Assembly: GCA_964584665.1 (NCBI GenBank)
Contig: CAZPAO010000001.1
Coordinates: forward strand, 62,001 to 126,000
Source of the DNA: DASUBN01 sp964584665
Lineage (GTDB): Bacteria; Pseudomonadota; Gammaproteobacteria; Natronospirales; REEB76
Length of the DNA stretch: 64,000 nt
Direction of reading: 5' to 3'
The notes under the pieces were generated by a model. The model did no database searches, was not told the DNA's origin, and was given only the letters and a program-made list of their open reading frames with translations. Shown piece after piece: positions 8,895 to 16,957 of this stretch. The position numbers and the translations under genes were made by a program. Position 1 is the first letter of the stretch. Each line of letters starts with the position of its first letter.

Positions 8895-10197
8895 ACTGCG
8901 CCCCCTGGCGGACCGCATGCGTCCGCACCGGGTCGAGGAGTTCATCGGCCAGTCGCACATCCTCGCTCCCGGCAAGCCCTTGCGGCGCGCCCTCGAGAGC
9001 GGCCAGCTCCACTCCATGGTCTTCTGGGGTCCGCCCGGCACCGGCAAGACCACGCTCGCACGCATGCTGGCGGAGACCTGCAAGGCCCATTTCATCGCGC
9101 TCTCGGCGGTCATGGCCGGCGTCAAGGACGTGCGCGCCGCCGTCGAGGAAGCACGGGAAGTGCGGGAACGGGACGGACGCGGCACCGTGCTGTTCCTGGA
9201 CGAGGTGCACCGCTTCAATAAGAGCCAGCAGGATGCCTTCCTGCCCTACGTGGAGGATGGCACCCTCACTTTCATCGGCGCCACCACCGAGAACCCCTCT
9301 TTCGAACTGAACAACGCGCTCCTGTCACGGGCACGGGTCTACGTGCTGAAGGCCCTGAGCGCGGCCGACATCCGCCAGATCATCGATGCTGCCCTCGTGG
9401 ATGAGGAACGCGGTCTCGGTGAGAGGCATCTCAAGATGGCGTCTGAACTCCGGGACCAACTGGCCACGGCCGCAGACGGGGATGGCCGTCGTGCACTGAA
9501 CCTGTTGGAGATCGCCGCCGACCTGGCGGAAGAGGGTGTCATCGGCGAGAGCGCCGTGCAGGATGTCATCAGCGGCGGTGTACGCCGTTTCGACAAAGGC
9601 GGCGACCTCTTCTATGACCAGATCTCGGCCTTGCACAAGTCCGTGCGCGGCTCCTCCCCGGACGGGGCCCTGTATTGGATGGCGCGCATGTTGGATGGGG
9701 GTTGCGACCCTCTATATATAGCCCGCCGCGTGGTGCGCATGGCTTCTGAGGACATCGGCAACGCCGACCCGCGTGGCCTGGACCTGGCCCTGGCCGCCTG
9801 GGAAGTGCTGGAACGACTGGGCAGCCCCGAAGGGGAGCTGGCCCTGGCCCAGGCGGTGGTCTACCTGGCGGTGGCGCCCAAGAGCAATGCCATGGAGACC
9901 GCCTTCGGCGAGGCCATGCAGGATGCCCGGGAGAGCGGCACCCGCGAGGTGCCCCTGCATCTGCGCAATGCCCCGACCCGGCTCATGAAGGGACTCGGTC
10001 ACGGCAAGGACTACCGCTATGCCCACGACGAGGTGGATGCCTTCGCCGCCGGCGAGCGCTATTTCCCGGAGGACATGCCGGAGAAAACCTATTATCATCC
10101 CGTGCCGCGGGGGCTCGAGATCAAGATCGCCGAGAAGCTGGCCGATCTCAGGGCCCGCAACCAAGTCGCGCACAAAACCAAGAAGACGGACAAGTGA
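8878..10197 (+). CDS. rarA: replication-associated recombination protein A (MgsA/WRNIP1 family AAA+ ATPase)
   Basis: 439 aa from ATG 8878 (MPTQAELRPLADRMRP). Walker A GPPGTGKTT at 51-59, Walker B VLFLDEVHRFNKSQQDAFLP near 104-121, sensor 1 GATTENPSFELN, and the C-terminal tetramerisation region ending in YFPEDMPEKTYYHPVPRG. It acts at stalled replication forks and single-strand gaps. The start lies inside the VanZ-like gene, and serS begins 4 nt after the stop. Confidence 0.95.
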   Translation: MPTQAELRPLADRMRPHRVEEFIGQSHILAPGKPLRRALESGQLHSMVFWGPPGTGKTTLARMLAETCKAHFIALSAVMAGVKDVRAAVEEAREVRERDGRGTVLFLDEVHRFNKSQQDAFLPYVEDGTLTFIGATTENPSFELNNALLSRARVYVLKALSAADIRQIIDAALVDEERGLGERHLKMASELRDQLATAADGDGRRALNLLEIAADLAEEGVIGESAVQDVISGGVRRFDKGGDLFYDQISALHKSVRGSSPDGALYWMARMLDGGCDPLYIARRVVRMASEDIGNADPRGLDLALAAWEVLERLGSPEGELALAQAVVYLAVAPKSNAMETAFGEAMQDARESGTREVPLHLRNAPTRLMKGLGHGKDYRYAHDEVDAFAAGERYFPEDMPEKTYYHPVPRGLEIKIAEKLADLRARNQVAHKTKKTDK

Positions 10198-10201
10198 GCC
10201 C

Positions 10202-11473
10202 ATGATCGACCCGAAACTGCTCCGCAACGACCTCGTCGGCACCGCCGCGGCCTTGAAGCGCCGTGGCTTCGCGCTGGATACCGCCTCCTACGGCAAGTTG
10301 GAGGACGCGCGCAAGGAACTCCAGACCCGCATGGAGCAGCTGCGCAACGAGCGCAATGCCCGGTCCAAGGAGATCGGCATGGTCAAGGGCAAGGGCCAGG
10401 ATACCGCGCCCCTGATGGCGCAGGTGGGCGACCTCGGCGCGAAACTCAAGGCCGCGGAGGAGGATTTTGCCAAGGTGGAGGCGGAGCTTGAGGACGTACA
10501 GCTCGGCCTGCCGAACCTCCTGCATGAGAGCGTGCCGGACGGCCCGGATGAGAATTCCAACAAGGAGATCCGTCGCTGGGGTGAGCCGAAGAAATTCTCC
10601 TTCAAGCCCAAGGACCACGTGGACCTGGGCGAAGCCCGCGGGCTGCTCGATGCGGAGACCGCCGCCAAGCTCACCGGCGCGCGCTTCACGGTGCTGAATG
10701 GCGGGTTGGCACGCCTGCACCGGGCCCTCATCCAGTTCATGCTGGACCTGCACACCAGCGAGCACGGCTATTCCGAAGTCTACGTACCCTACATGGTGAA
10801 CGCCGCTTCCATGCGCGGCACCGGGCAACTGCCGAAGTTCGAGCAGGACCTATTCCAGGTATCGGGTGAACACAAGTACTACCTCATCCCCACAGCGGAA
10901 GTGCCGGTCACCAACCAGGCGCGGGATGCGATCCTGGATGCCGCAACGTTGCCGCGCCGCTACACGGCCCACACGCCGTGCTTCCGTGCCGAGGCCGGAG
11001 CCGCCGGCAAGGACACCCGCGGCATGATCCGCCAGCATCAGTTCGAGAAGGTGGAACTGGTGCAGATGGTGCGCCCACAGGATTCATTCCAGGCACTTGA
11101 GGAACTCACCGGCCATGCCGAGAAGGTGTTGCAGAAACTGGAACTGCCTTACCGGGTGATGGCCCTCTGCGGCGGCGACATCGGCTTCTCCGCAGCGAAG
11201 ACCTATGACCTGGAAGTCTGGCTGCCAAGCCAGGATCGCTACCGGGAGATATCCTCCTGCAGCAACTGCACCGACTTCCAGGCGCGCCGCATGCAGGCGC
11301 GCTGGCGCAACCCCGAGACCAACAAACCGGAATTACTGCACACCCTCAACGGCTCCGGCGTGGCCGTGGGCCGCGCGCTCATCGCCATCATGGAGAACTA
11401 TCAGGACGAGGAGGGCAAGATCCATGTCCCCTCAGCCCTGCATCCCTATATGAGTGGCATCACCGTTATATAA
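10202..11473 (+). CDS. serS: serine--tRNA ligase
   Basis: 423 aa class II synthetase. N-terminal tRNA-binding coiled coil (~28-105), then motif 2 with PCFRAEAGAAGKDTRG and motif 3 with LNGSGVAVGRALIAIMENYQ. The start MIDPKLLRNDL is canonical; upstream in-frame codons overlap rarA and are rejected. It directly precedes tRNA-Ser sequences, so the enzyme and a cognate tRNA sit side by side. Confidence 0.97.
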   Translation: MIDPKLLRNDLVGTAAALKRRGFALDTASYGKLEDARKELQTRMEQLRNERNARSKEIGMVKGKGQDTAPLMAQVGDLGAKLKAAEEDFAKVEAELEDVQLGLPNLLHESVPDGPDENSNKEIRRWGEPKKFSFKPKDHVDLGEARGLLDAETAAKLTGARFTVLNGGLARLHRALIQFMLDLHTSEHGYSEVYVPYMVNAASMRGTGQLPKFEQDLFQVSGEHKYYLIPTAEVPVTNQARDAILDAATLPRRYTAHTPCFRAEAGAAGKDTRGMIRQHQFEKVELVQMVRPQDSFQALEELTGHAEKVLQKLELPYRVMALCGGDIGFSAAKTYDLEVWLPSQDRYREISSCSNCTDFQARRMQARWRNPETNKPELLHTLNGSGVAVGRALIAIMENYQDEEGKIHVPSALHPYMSGITVI

Positions 11474-11486
11474 TCCGCCCGCACCC

Positions 11487-11545
11487 GGAGGGGTAGCCGA
11501 GTGGTTTAAGGCGAGGCGCATGCGCCGAGCGGCTTGAAAACCGGC
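11487..11545 (+). pseudogene. truncated tRNA-Ser 5' half with inserted palindrome
   Basis: Begins GGAGGGGTAGCCGAGTGG, matching the acceptor and D-arm of the intact tRNA-Ser 22 nt downstream, and ends after TTGAAAACCGGC (anticodon loop and 3' stem). Between D-arm and anticodon arm sits a perfect 12-bp palindrome (GGCGCATGCGCC, 11515-11526) absent from the intact gene. The variable arm, T-arm and 3' acceptor are missing, so it cannot be a functional tRNA. Confidence 0.7.
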
Positions 11546-11567
11546 TCTGATATATTGTTTGGTATAC

Positions 11568-11657
11568 GGAGGGATGGCCGAGCGGTTTAAGGCACCGGTC
11601 TTGAAAACCGGCAAGGGCGCAAGTCCTTCGTGAGTTCGAATCTCACTCCCTCCGCCA
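11568..11657 (+). tRNA. tRNA-Ser (anticodon UGA)
   Basis: 90 nt including encoded CCA. Acceptor GGAGGGA pairs with TCCCTCC; discriminator G; anticodon arm CCGGT-CTTGAAA-ACCGG with anticodon TGA; long class II variable arm; T-arm GTGAG-TTCGAAT-CTCAC. It lies downstream of serS and is followed at once by an intrinsic terminator. Confidence 0.95.
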
Positions 11658-11658
11658 G

Positions 11659-11701
11659 TTCAAACTAAAAGACCTCCTTCAAGGGGGTCTTTTAGTTTGA
11701 A
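11659..11701 (+). terminator. intrinsic terminator after tRNA-Ser
   Basis: 16-bp perfect inverted repeat (TTCAAACTAAAAGACC and its complement), extended by three more pairs, closing on a TTCAA loop. A T-rich 3' arm (GGTCTTTTAG) supports termination on the plus strand; the A tract on the other arm could serve the minus strand too. Confidence 0.85.
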
Positions 11702-11837
11702 GTGATGGTGGGATTTGAACCCACGAAGGTAAATCGGCGGGTTCGACAAAATCGCTGGGAGCGATTTTGGACCTGCGAAGCAGGGCCCCGTAGCCCCAGG
11801 GATGGGGCGAGCAATCCCACCCCCTCCGCCATCTTTT
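11702..11837. repeat. structured intergenic block with an antisense tRNA T-arm and nested hairpins
   Basis: On the minus strand it reads TCGTGGGTTCAAATCCCACC, a textbook tRNA T-arm, but no complete tRNA surrounds it. On the plus strand its right end reads CCCACCCCCTCCGCCA (11814-11829), like a tRNA-Ser 3' end. Outer arms GGTGGGAT (11707-11714) and ATCCCACC are complementary, and two inner hairpins (AAAATCGCT/AGCGATTTT and CCTGC/GCAGG) sit between them. Open frames on both strands here look like translated tRNA sequence and are not called as genes. Confidence 0.5.
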
Positions 11838-11849
11838 ACTACAGCAGCT

Positions 11850-11945
11850 GGCCGAGTGGGTTAAGGCGCGACGCATGCGTCGCGCGGTTTGAAAACCGGC
11901 AAGGGCGCAAGTCCTTCGTGAGTTCGAATCTCACTTCCTCCACCA
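11850..11945 (+). pseudogene. tRNA-Ser pseudogene with 20-bp palindromic insert
   Basis: The 3' part (11889-11935) is identical over 47 bp to the intact tRNA-Ser (11601-11647) and continues to an encoded CCA, but a perfect 20-bp palindrome (11866-11885, centred on GCATGC) sits between D-arm and anticodon arm, as in the copy at 11487. The 5' acceptor strand does not pair with the 3' strand (TTCCTCC), so a mature tRNA is unlikely. Confidence 0.7.
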
Positions 11946-12066
11946 GGCAACCCGCCCCTCATTTAACCGATAGCCTGTCATGTCGTGTCGGATATAAGAA
12001 ATCGGGTCTTTCACATATCCGCAATGGGGTCTTTACCTTATTCATATTGAACCGTCCGTGCTTCTA
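11946..12066. other. intergenic spacer before the c-di-GMP operon
   Basis: About 120 nt, less GC-rich than flanking genes, with no coding signature. It leads into the motif at 12067 and the EAL gene and probably holds that operon's promoter; no clear -35/-10 pair was identified. Confidence 0.4.
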
Positions 12067-12083
12067 AATTGCACACGGTAAAG
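12067..12083 (+). promoter_or_regulatory. AATTGCRCACGGTAAAG motif, copy 1 (upstream of EAL gene)
   Basis: 17-bp sequence ending 31 nt before the EAL gene start. It differs at one base from a copy at 16941-16957 upstream of the EPS gene train. Both copies are followed within 30 nt by GCCAGGGC. Candidate operator or promoter element; the cognate factor is unknown. Confidence 0.4.
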
Positions 12084-12114
12084 TCACGCGGCCAGGGCGC
12101 CCACGGATGGGATC

Positions 12115-13755
12115 ATGAGCTTCAATAGATGGATCTTGGGCGGACCGCAGAGACAGGCCGGCATATCGCTGGTCAGGATATCCGCTTATGCCGCTTTCGC
12201 CGGCATGCTCATCGCCCTGTCCGGCGTGACGATCTCCGCTTCCGTCGACCCTGCCTGGGCCGGCTATGGATTGCTGCTGCAGACCCTGCTCGCGATGGCG
12301 GTGACCGCCGCCATCCTGATGCTGGCGCTGCGTCGCGGCGGGCCCGTGCCGCCTGCCATCCATGACGAGCCTTTCCCCCCGATCAACGAGGCTACCACCC
12401 GCCTGCTGGGACGCGCCGAATGGATCCGTCGTGTGGATGCCATGCTCGGCGGCGAGCAGGGCTCCCGCGAGCTGGCAGTGGTGCTCACTGTGACCGTGGA
12501 CCGCTACGACTATCTCGTACATCGCTTCGGTTCGGAGCGCCTGCACCAGTGGCTCGCGGTGTTCGGCCGCTACCTGCTTATGGTGGGCAGGGGCGATGAC
12601 CTGGTGGGCTGCGCCAGCCCGGAGGTCTTCGTGATCTATCTCCACGGCGTAGCCTCACGCGAACAGGCCACCGAGATGGTCCGGCGCATCCTCGAGACCG
12701 GCAAGCGCACCATCATGGTGCAGGACGAGCCGGAGACGCTCAACCTGAACATCGGCCTGTGCGCCTATCCGGACGACGGCGCACATGCGGAAGACCTGAT
12801 GGCCCGCGCCAACATCGCCATGCAGGGCGCCACCGTGGAAGGCCTCGACCGCTGCTGCTGGTACAAGCCGGAGATCGCCGAGAAGGTAATCAACCGCGTG
12901 GCCCTGGAGAAGGACCTGGAGCGGGCGCTGGCGCGGGATGAGTTGCAACTCCACTTCCAGCCCCGAGTCGCGCTCGATACCGAGACCATCAATGGCTGCG
13001 AGGCCCTCCTGCGCTGGCGGCACCCGCGCCGCGGCCTGGTGCCGCCTGCGGCTTTCATCAAGGTGGCGGAGGATTCCGGGCTCATCGTCGAGATCGGCCG
13101 CTGGGTACTGATGAAGAGCGTCGCCTTCTTGCGGGAATGGGCCGAAGCGGATCTCCCGCCCATGCTCGTCTCGGTGAACGTCTCCAACGCCCAGCTCGCC
13201 AAAGACGACTTCCTCACGCATATCGACGCAGCCTTGGGGCAGGACCGTGCCTATGCACCGTTCCTGGAGCTGGAGCTGACGGAGAGCCAGGCCATGAGCG
13301 ATCCCGAGCACACCATGAGAGTGTTGCGCCAGATCAAACAAGCGGGCATGCGGGTGGCCCTGGACGACTTCGGCACCGGCTACTCTTCCCTCAGCTACCT
13401 GCAGCGCTTCCCCATCGACTGCCTGAAGGTTGATCGTTCCTTCATCGTGGACCTTGTCCATAACCGCAACAGCCAGGAACTCATCAAGACCGTCATCGCC
13501 CTCGGCCACACTTTGGGCGCAACAGTCATCGCCGAGGGCGTCGAGAGCCGCGCGCAGATGCGTATGCTGGCGGAATTCGGCTGCGACGAGGCCCAGGGCT
13601 ATTTCTACGGCCGCCCGGCGCCGGGCGACCAGCTCATCGCGCAGATGCTCGGTGCGCGCACCGCGCTGCGCCATGGCAACGCCATCCCCATGCTGCAACC
13701 CGCACCTGTAGCCGGTCTCGTCGTCGTCCGGGGAGCCGCCCATGCAAGCGCCTGA
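12115..13755 (+). CDS. membrane EAL-domain c-di-GMP phosphodiesterase with degenerate GGDEF domain
   Basis: 546 aa. Two N-terminal membrane segments (~15-38 and ~43-70) and no large periplasmic domain. A GGDEF-like domain (~90-250) has lost its signature (CASPEVF where GGDEF is expected), so it should not make c-di-GMP. The EAL domain (~265-520) keeps EALLRWRHP (~295), ELTESQAM, DDFGTGYSS (~416), KVDRSFI and IAEGVES, all needed for metal binding and hydrolysis, so it is predicted active. It overlaps the downstream GGDEF gene by 14 nt, suggesting coupled synthesis of opposing enzymes. Confidence 0.9.
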   Translation: MSFNRWILGGPQRQAGISLVRISAYAAFAGMLIALSGVTISASVDPAWAGYGLLLQTLLAMAVTAAILMLALRRGGPVPPAIHDEPFPPINEATTRLLGRAEWIRRVDAMLGGEQGSRELAVVLTVTVDRYDYLVHRFGSERLHQWLAVFGRYLLMVGRGDDLVGCASPEVFVIYLHGVASREQATEMVRRILETGKRTIMVQDEPETLNLNIGLCAYPDDGAHAEDLMARANIAMQGATVEGLDRCCWYKPEIAEKVINRVALEKDLERALARDELQLHFQPRVALDTETINGCEALLRWRHPRRGLVPPAAFIKVAEDSGLIVEIGRWVLMKSVAFLREWAEADLPPMLVSVNVSNAQLAKDDFLTHIDAALGQDRAYAPFLELELTESQAMSDPEHTMRVLRQIKQAGMRVALDDFGTGYSSLSYLQRFPIDCLKVDRSFIVDLVHNRNSQELIKTVIALGHTLGATVIAEGVESRAQMRMLAEFGCDEAQGYFYGRPAPGDQLIAQMLGARTALRHGNAIPMLQPAPVAGLVVVRGAAHASA

Positions 13756-14833
13756 GCACCAGACGATCGGCACGCCTGTCGGCGATCTCACGGCCAGCAA
13801 GCGCGTCAGTCGCGAACGCCTGCTGGAGATCATCGCCAGCATCGGCAAGGTCATGACCGTCTCGGGAAGCCTGCAGGCGGTGATGGACGTGGTCGCGGAG
13901 GAATGCGCTCGCCTGACGCGCGCCGATGGCGCCACCATCTTCATGGTGGAGAACCAGCGGCTCACCGCCAAGTCGGCGGTGGGTACACTGGGGTTCGCGA
14001 TGCTCGAGATGCCCCTCGGCAACGGCCTGCCAAGCCACGCGGTGATGCTACGCAGGGTGGTGCGGAGCGGTGAACCCGATGTAGACAGCCAGTCCCTGCG
14101 CCGTGTCGTACGGGATGGTGCCCAGTCAACCGTGAGCGCTCCCTTCATCTTCGGCGCCGGACGGGATATCGCCGGCGTGCTGCACGTGGCTTCCCAGTCG
14201 CCGGAGGCCTTCACGGAAGAGGATGAGGAGACCATCCAGATCTTCGCGGACCTGGTGGGATCGGCCATCCAGAATGCCCGTCAGTATGACCAGGCCATCC
14301 GCGAGAGCCGGGAGGATGCGCTCACGGAACTGCTGAATCGTCGCGCCTTCGAGGAGCATGCCCGCATGCTCAAGAAGGAGCAGGTGAACCACGGCCAGCC
14401 TTACTGCCTGATCCTCTTCGATGTGGACGGCCTGAAAGTCATCAACGACCGTTACGGCCACCAGGCGGGTGACGAGGCTTTGCGCATGGTGGCATTGTCA
14501 GCGCGCCTCAGGGTGCGCAAGTCCGATATCGTCTATCGCTTGGGCGGCGATGAGTTTGCCATCCTGTTGCCCCAGACCGTCCTTGGCGTGGCCGAGGAAG
14601 TGGCGCGGCGCATCGAGATCGCAGTGGGGGAGCGCAGCACACATGGCCGACGGCTATCGGTGTCCACGGGCATCTGCGAAGCGGGCCCAAGCGAGAGCGT
14701 GCCCCTGCTCATCGCCCGCACCGATCAGACCATGTACATGTCCAAGCACGGGCGGCATGAGCGGGAGGAGGGTCATGACCATCCCCGCACGATCCCGCTG
14801 CGTGATCCTTTCACCGGAAAACCCACTCATTGA
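13742..14833 (+). CDS. GAF-GGDEF diguanylate cyclase
   Basis: 363 aa soluble protein. GAF domain at ~20-185 (sensor, ligand unknown) followed by a GGDEF domain with an intact RLGGDEFAILLP active site near residue 268. An RKSD sequence exactly five residues before GGDEF fits the RxxD inhibitory I-site, so product feedback is expected. It starts inside the EAL gene's end. With the EPS cluster 2 kb away, a c-di-GMP link to polysaccharide output is plausible but not shown. Confidence 0.92.
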   Translation: MQAPEHQTIGTPVGDLTASKRVSRERLLEIIASIGKVMTVSGSLQAVMDVVAEECARLTRADGATIFMVENQRLTAKSAVGTLGFAMLEMPLGNGLPSHAVMLRRVVRSGEPDVDSQSLRRVVRDGAQSTVSAPFIFGAGRDIAGVLHVASQSPEAFTEEDEETIQIFADLVGSAIQNARQYDQAIRESREDALTELLNRRAFEEHARMLKKEQVNHGQPYCLILFDVDGLKVINDRYGHQAGDEALRMVALSARLRVRKSDIVYRLGGDEFAILLPQTVLGVAEEVARRIEIAVGERSTHGRRLSVSTGICEAGPSESVPLLIARTDQTMYMSKHGRHEREEGHDHPRTIPLRDPFTGKPTH

Positions 14834-14838
14834 CCGAA

Positions 14839-14856
14839 CCGCCCTTGCAGGGGCGG
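14839..14856. terminator. hairpin between convergent genes
   Basis: CCGCCC-TTGCAG-GGGCGG hairpin lying between the GGDEF gene and the convergent GNAT gene. It lacks a T tract, so its role as a terminator is uncertain. Confidence 0.4.
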
Positions 14857-14861
14857 CCGCA

Positions 14862-16040
14862 TCATTCCTTCGGCGCTAGCCCAAGGCCCTGGCGCAGACG
14901 GTGCGTCACCGGCCTGCTGTACGCATGGGCGGCCCAAGCGAGTTGCCCGGCCATGGAGGGCGCGAAGGCGTCGAAGCGCTGGTATTCGCGCACCGCGCCG
15001 GTCCAGCAGAACTTGTAGGGTTCCGCATCTCCGTTGAACTCTATGCGTTTCACGCCACCCGCGAAGCAATCGCGGATCACCTCGTGGAGCAGCATCTTGC
15101 CGGGCGAGTAACGGCCGAAGGCGGGGTCGTAGCCGCCCTTGTGCAGGTAGCAGACACCGCTGTCCTGCAGGGCCAGGTACATGGCCAAGGGCCGACGGCC
15201 GACCCGCAGGAAGAACAGGCGAAGCATGCCGCGCTCAGCCGCCCAACGGCCGACTGCGGTGTAGAAGCGTTGGGTACGGGGATCGGATTGGATGGCGGTG
15301 CCGGCGGCTCCTTTCCAGCTCGCGGCCTCCACCAGGAATGCCTCGCGCAGCTTCTCATCCAAGCCCGCTCCGCCGCAGACCACGTCCACCGAGACCTCTC
15401 CCTCCAGCTCCAGCTGCCGGCGGGCGCGTTTCAGGTTGCGCAACAGGTTCTTGCCGAGACCCGTCTCATATTGGTCCCAGTCTTCATCCAGTTCCAGGTA
15501 CAGCGAGCGCTGGAAGGGTCGTACCACAACGCGGTAGTTGGCTTCTTCAGCGGCCTGCCGGCAAGCCTTGAGGCTCTCGCCTTCGGGGTCCAGTGAGGTG
15601 ATGGAGACGTGCAGGGGGTCGTCGCTGAACAGGTCGCGCGCCAGGGCCAGGGAGGCTTCATGGTCTTCAGCCAGCAGTCCGAAACCCGGCGTGTGGTAGT
15701 TCGCGGCGGACTCGAGCAGCTTCTGCTTGCGCACCATGGGCAGCACAGCCGCGAGCCGGCCATCGCGCCGCAAGGTGCGTAATTCCGGGTCTCCTTCGCT
15801 GAAAGCGCGGCACCAGGCTTCAGCCCAGCCCAGATGGAGGTAGGGTGCAGCGGATATCCGCGCAGCCAGGTTGTCCCATTCCAGGGCCAGCGGCCGGGGC
15901 AGGGGGAAGCGGGGATAGGGTCGCGGGTCGGGTGCGATGCGTGGGCCCCCGAGCGATTCCGCGGTGAGTGAACCGAGTATCGCGGCATTCTGGCCAGCCG
16001 ACAGCGCATCCTGCGCAGAGCGTTCCACCTGCTGGTTCAT
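14862..16040 (-). CDS. GNAT-fold acetyltransferase (BcsL/CelD-like, FemAB-related)
   Basis: 392 aa cytosolic protein. The C-terminal half shows the Acetyltransf_6-like pattern: a basic KNLLRNLKRARRQLE helix near residue 215, FYTAVGRWAAERGMLRLFFL, LALQDSGVCYLHKGGYDPAFGRYSPGK split over several strands, and FNGDAEPYKFCWTG near residue 345. Proteins of this type are frequent in cellulose and EPS loci, where they are thought to acylate polysaccharide or precursors. It is transcribed away from the SRPBCC gene; a 265-nt region separates them. Confidence 0.75.
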   Translation of the reverse strand: MNQQVERSAQDALSAGQNAAILGSLTAESLGGPRIAPDPRPYPRFPLPRPLALEWDNLAARISAAPYLHLGWAEAWCRAFSEGDPELRTLRRDGRLAAVLPMVRKQKLLESAANYHTPGFGLLAEDHEASLALARDLFSDDPLHVSITSLDPEGESLKACRQAAEEANYRVVVRPFQRSLYLELDEDWDQYETGLGKNLLRNLKRARRQLELEGEVSVDVVCGGAGLDEKLREAFLVEAASWKGAAGTAIQSDPRTQRFYTAVGRWAAERGMLRLFFLRVGRRPLAMYLALQDSGVCYLHKGGYDPAFGRYSPGKMLLHEVIRDCFAGGVKRIEFNGDAEPYKFCWTGAVREYQRFDAFAPSMAGQLAWAAHAYSRPVTHRLRQGLGLAPKE

Positions 16041-16305
16041 GTCTTATTAACCCCGTCACCGATGAGTAAAGTCGTGTAGAGACCATAAGCCGTGTCTCGC
16101 CAAGACCGAATCCGGTAATCCCCGTATTCGCATCACAGGCACACCCTAATTCCACGAGACCCATGCGAAGCAAGTGTTAAAAGGGCGAAACGCATTTTCG
16201 GGACATCACCCGATGGTCTTATCGGGCATGTATCTGCGATGCTGCGGACCTGTTTCATTCCGGGCGACATGGATGTCGCCTCCTTAACGGAAAAGGAGTT
16301 CTGCC
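16041..16305. promoter_or_regulatory. divergent intergenic region (GNAT / SRPBCC)
   Basis: 265 nt with no coding signature, lower GC than surroundings, between two divergent genes, so it must contain both promoters. AAAGGAG (16291-16297) eight bases before the ATG at 16306 is a good ribosome binding site. I saw no other structure. Confidence 0.45.
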
Positions 16306-16854
16306 ATGATCAATCTCGGCATCATCATCGACCGCCAGACAGTCACCCTGGATTGCACGCTGCCCGGGACGGCCGAACGCGCCTGGTTCTATCTCACCCG
16401 CCCGGAAGGGCTCAGCGCCTGGCTTGCGGACGGAGCGGTGGAGCCGCGGCTCGAAGGCGACGTGCGGCTGCGCTTCCAGGCGGGCGAATCGCCGATCCGT
16501 TCGGAGTCGGGTGGGTTGATCTATGGACAGGTCGATCGCTGCGAACCCTATCGCCTGCTGTCATATTCCTGGATGGACGTGTCGCGTGACGTTCAGAAAC
16601 CGCATTTCGGGGCAGAGGTGACTCGCGTGACCTGCAGTCTCATGCAGCGCGAACGTGAAGTGGCGCTAAAGCTCGTCCATTCCGGCGTGCCCGGCAAGTT
16701 GCTCTCACGCATCGGCGCTGGGTGGCACGCGCACCTGAACCGTCTGGTCGTATGCATGCGCGATGAGCTGCTGATGCAATCCATGATGCCCGGCTTCATG
16801 CCCGCCATGGAGCAGCGTGAAGCGATGTTACAGATGGATGCGCGGCACGCGTGA
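16306..16854 (+). CDS. SRPBCC/AHSA1-like domain protein
   Basis: 182 aa. The N-terminal two thirds fit the START-like AHSA1 fold: LPGTAERAWFYLTRPEGLSAWLADG opening, then RSESGGLIYGQVDRCEPYRLLSYSW. These helix-grip proteins bind hydrophobic ligands or act as chaperone cofactors; the specific role is unknown. The C-terminus is Met-rich (MQSMMPGFMPAM). It stands alone between a divergent gene and the EPS train, with 229 nt before the NusG-like gene. Confidence 0.65.
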   Translation: MINLGIIIDRQTVTLDCTLPGTAERAWFYLTRPEGLSAWLADGAVEPRLEGDVRLRFQAGESPIRSESGGLIYGQVDRCEPYRLLSYSWMDVSRDVQKPHFGAEVTRVTCSLMQREREVALKLVHSGVPGKLLSRIGAGWHAHLNRLVVCMRDELLMQSMMPGFMPAMEQREAMLQMDARHA

Positions 16855-16888
16855 CGTATGTGCGCGATGTGTCGGTCAAGGTTTTATC

Positions 16889-16903
16889 CCTCGTCGAACG
16901 AGG
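16889..16903. promoter_or_regulatory. small hairpin upstream of the EPS train
   Basis: CCTCGT-CGA-ACGAGG, a 6-bp stem with a three-base loop, 38 nt before the shared 17-bp motif. It could be an operator dyad or the end of the SRPBCC transcript, although it has no T tract. Confidence 0.35.
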
Positions 16904-16940
16904 TGATTCCCCGATTGGATACTCATCCCGTTAATGGGGT

Positions 16941-16957
16941 AATTGCGCACGGTAAAG
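16941..16957 (+). promoter_or_regulatory. AATTGCRCACGGTAAAG motif, copy 2 (upstream of EPS train)
   Basis: Second copy of the 17-bp element found at 12067-12083, one mismatch, about 125 nt before the chosen NusG-like start. It is again followed by GCCAGGGC (16974-16981). Its position suggests a shared regulator for the c-di-GMP pair and the EPS train. Confidence 0.4.

Noticed and set aside
11679..11876. Minus-strand open frame over the tRNA pseudogene block
   Set aside because: Same reason: it translates the antisense T-arm and the pseudogene, with no ribosome binding site or family resemblance.
11850..11945. Second functional tRNA-Ser
   Set aside because: The 3' half is perfect, but the 5' acceptor strand does not pair and a 20-bp palindrome disrupts the D-arm/anticodon junction.
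11702..12067. Plus-strand open frame over the tRNA region (MMVGFEPT...)
   Set aside because: Its translation is that of tRNA-like sequence read as protein; the DNA shows tRNA arms and hairpins instead.
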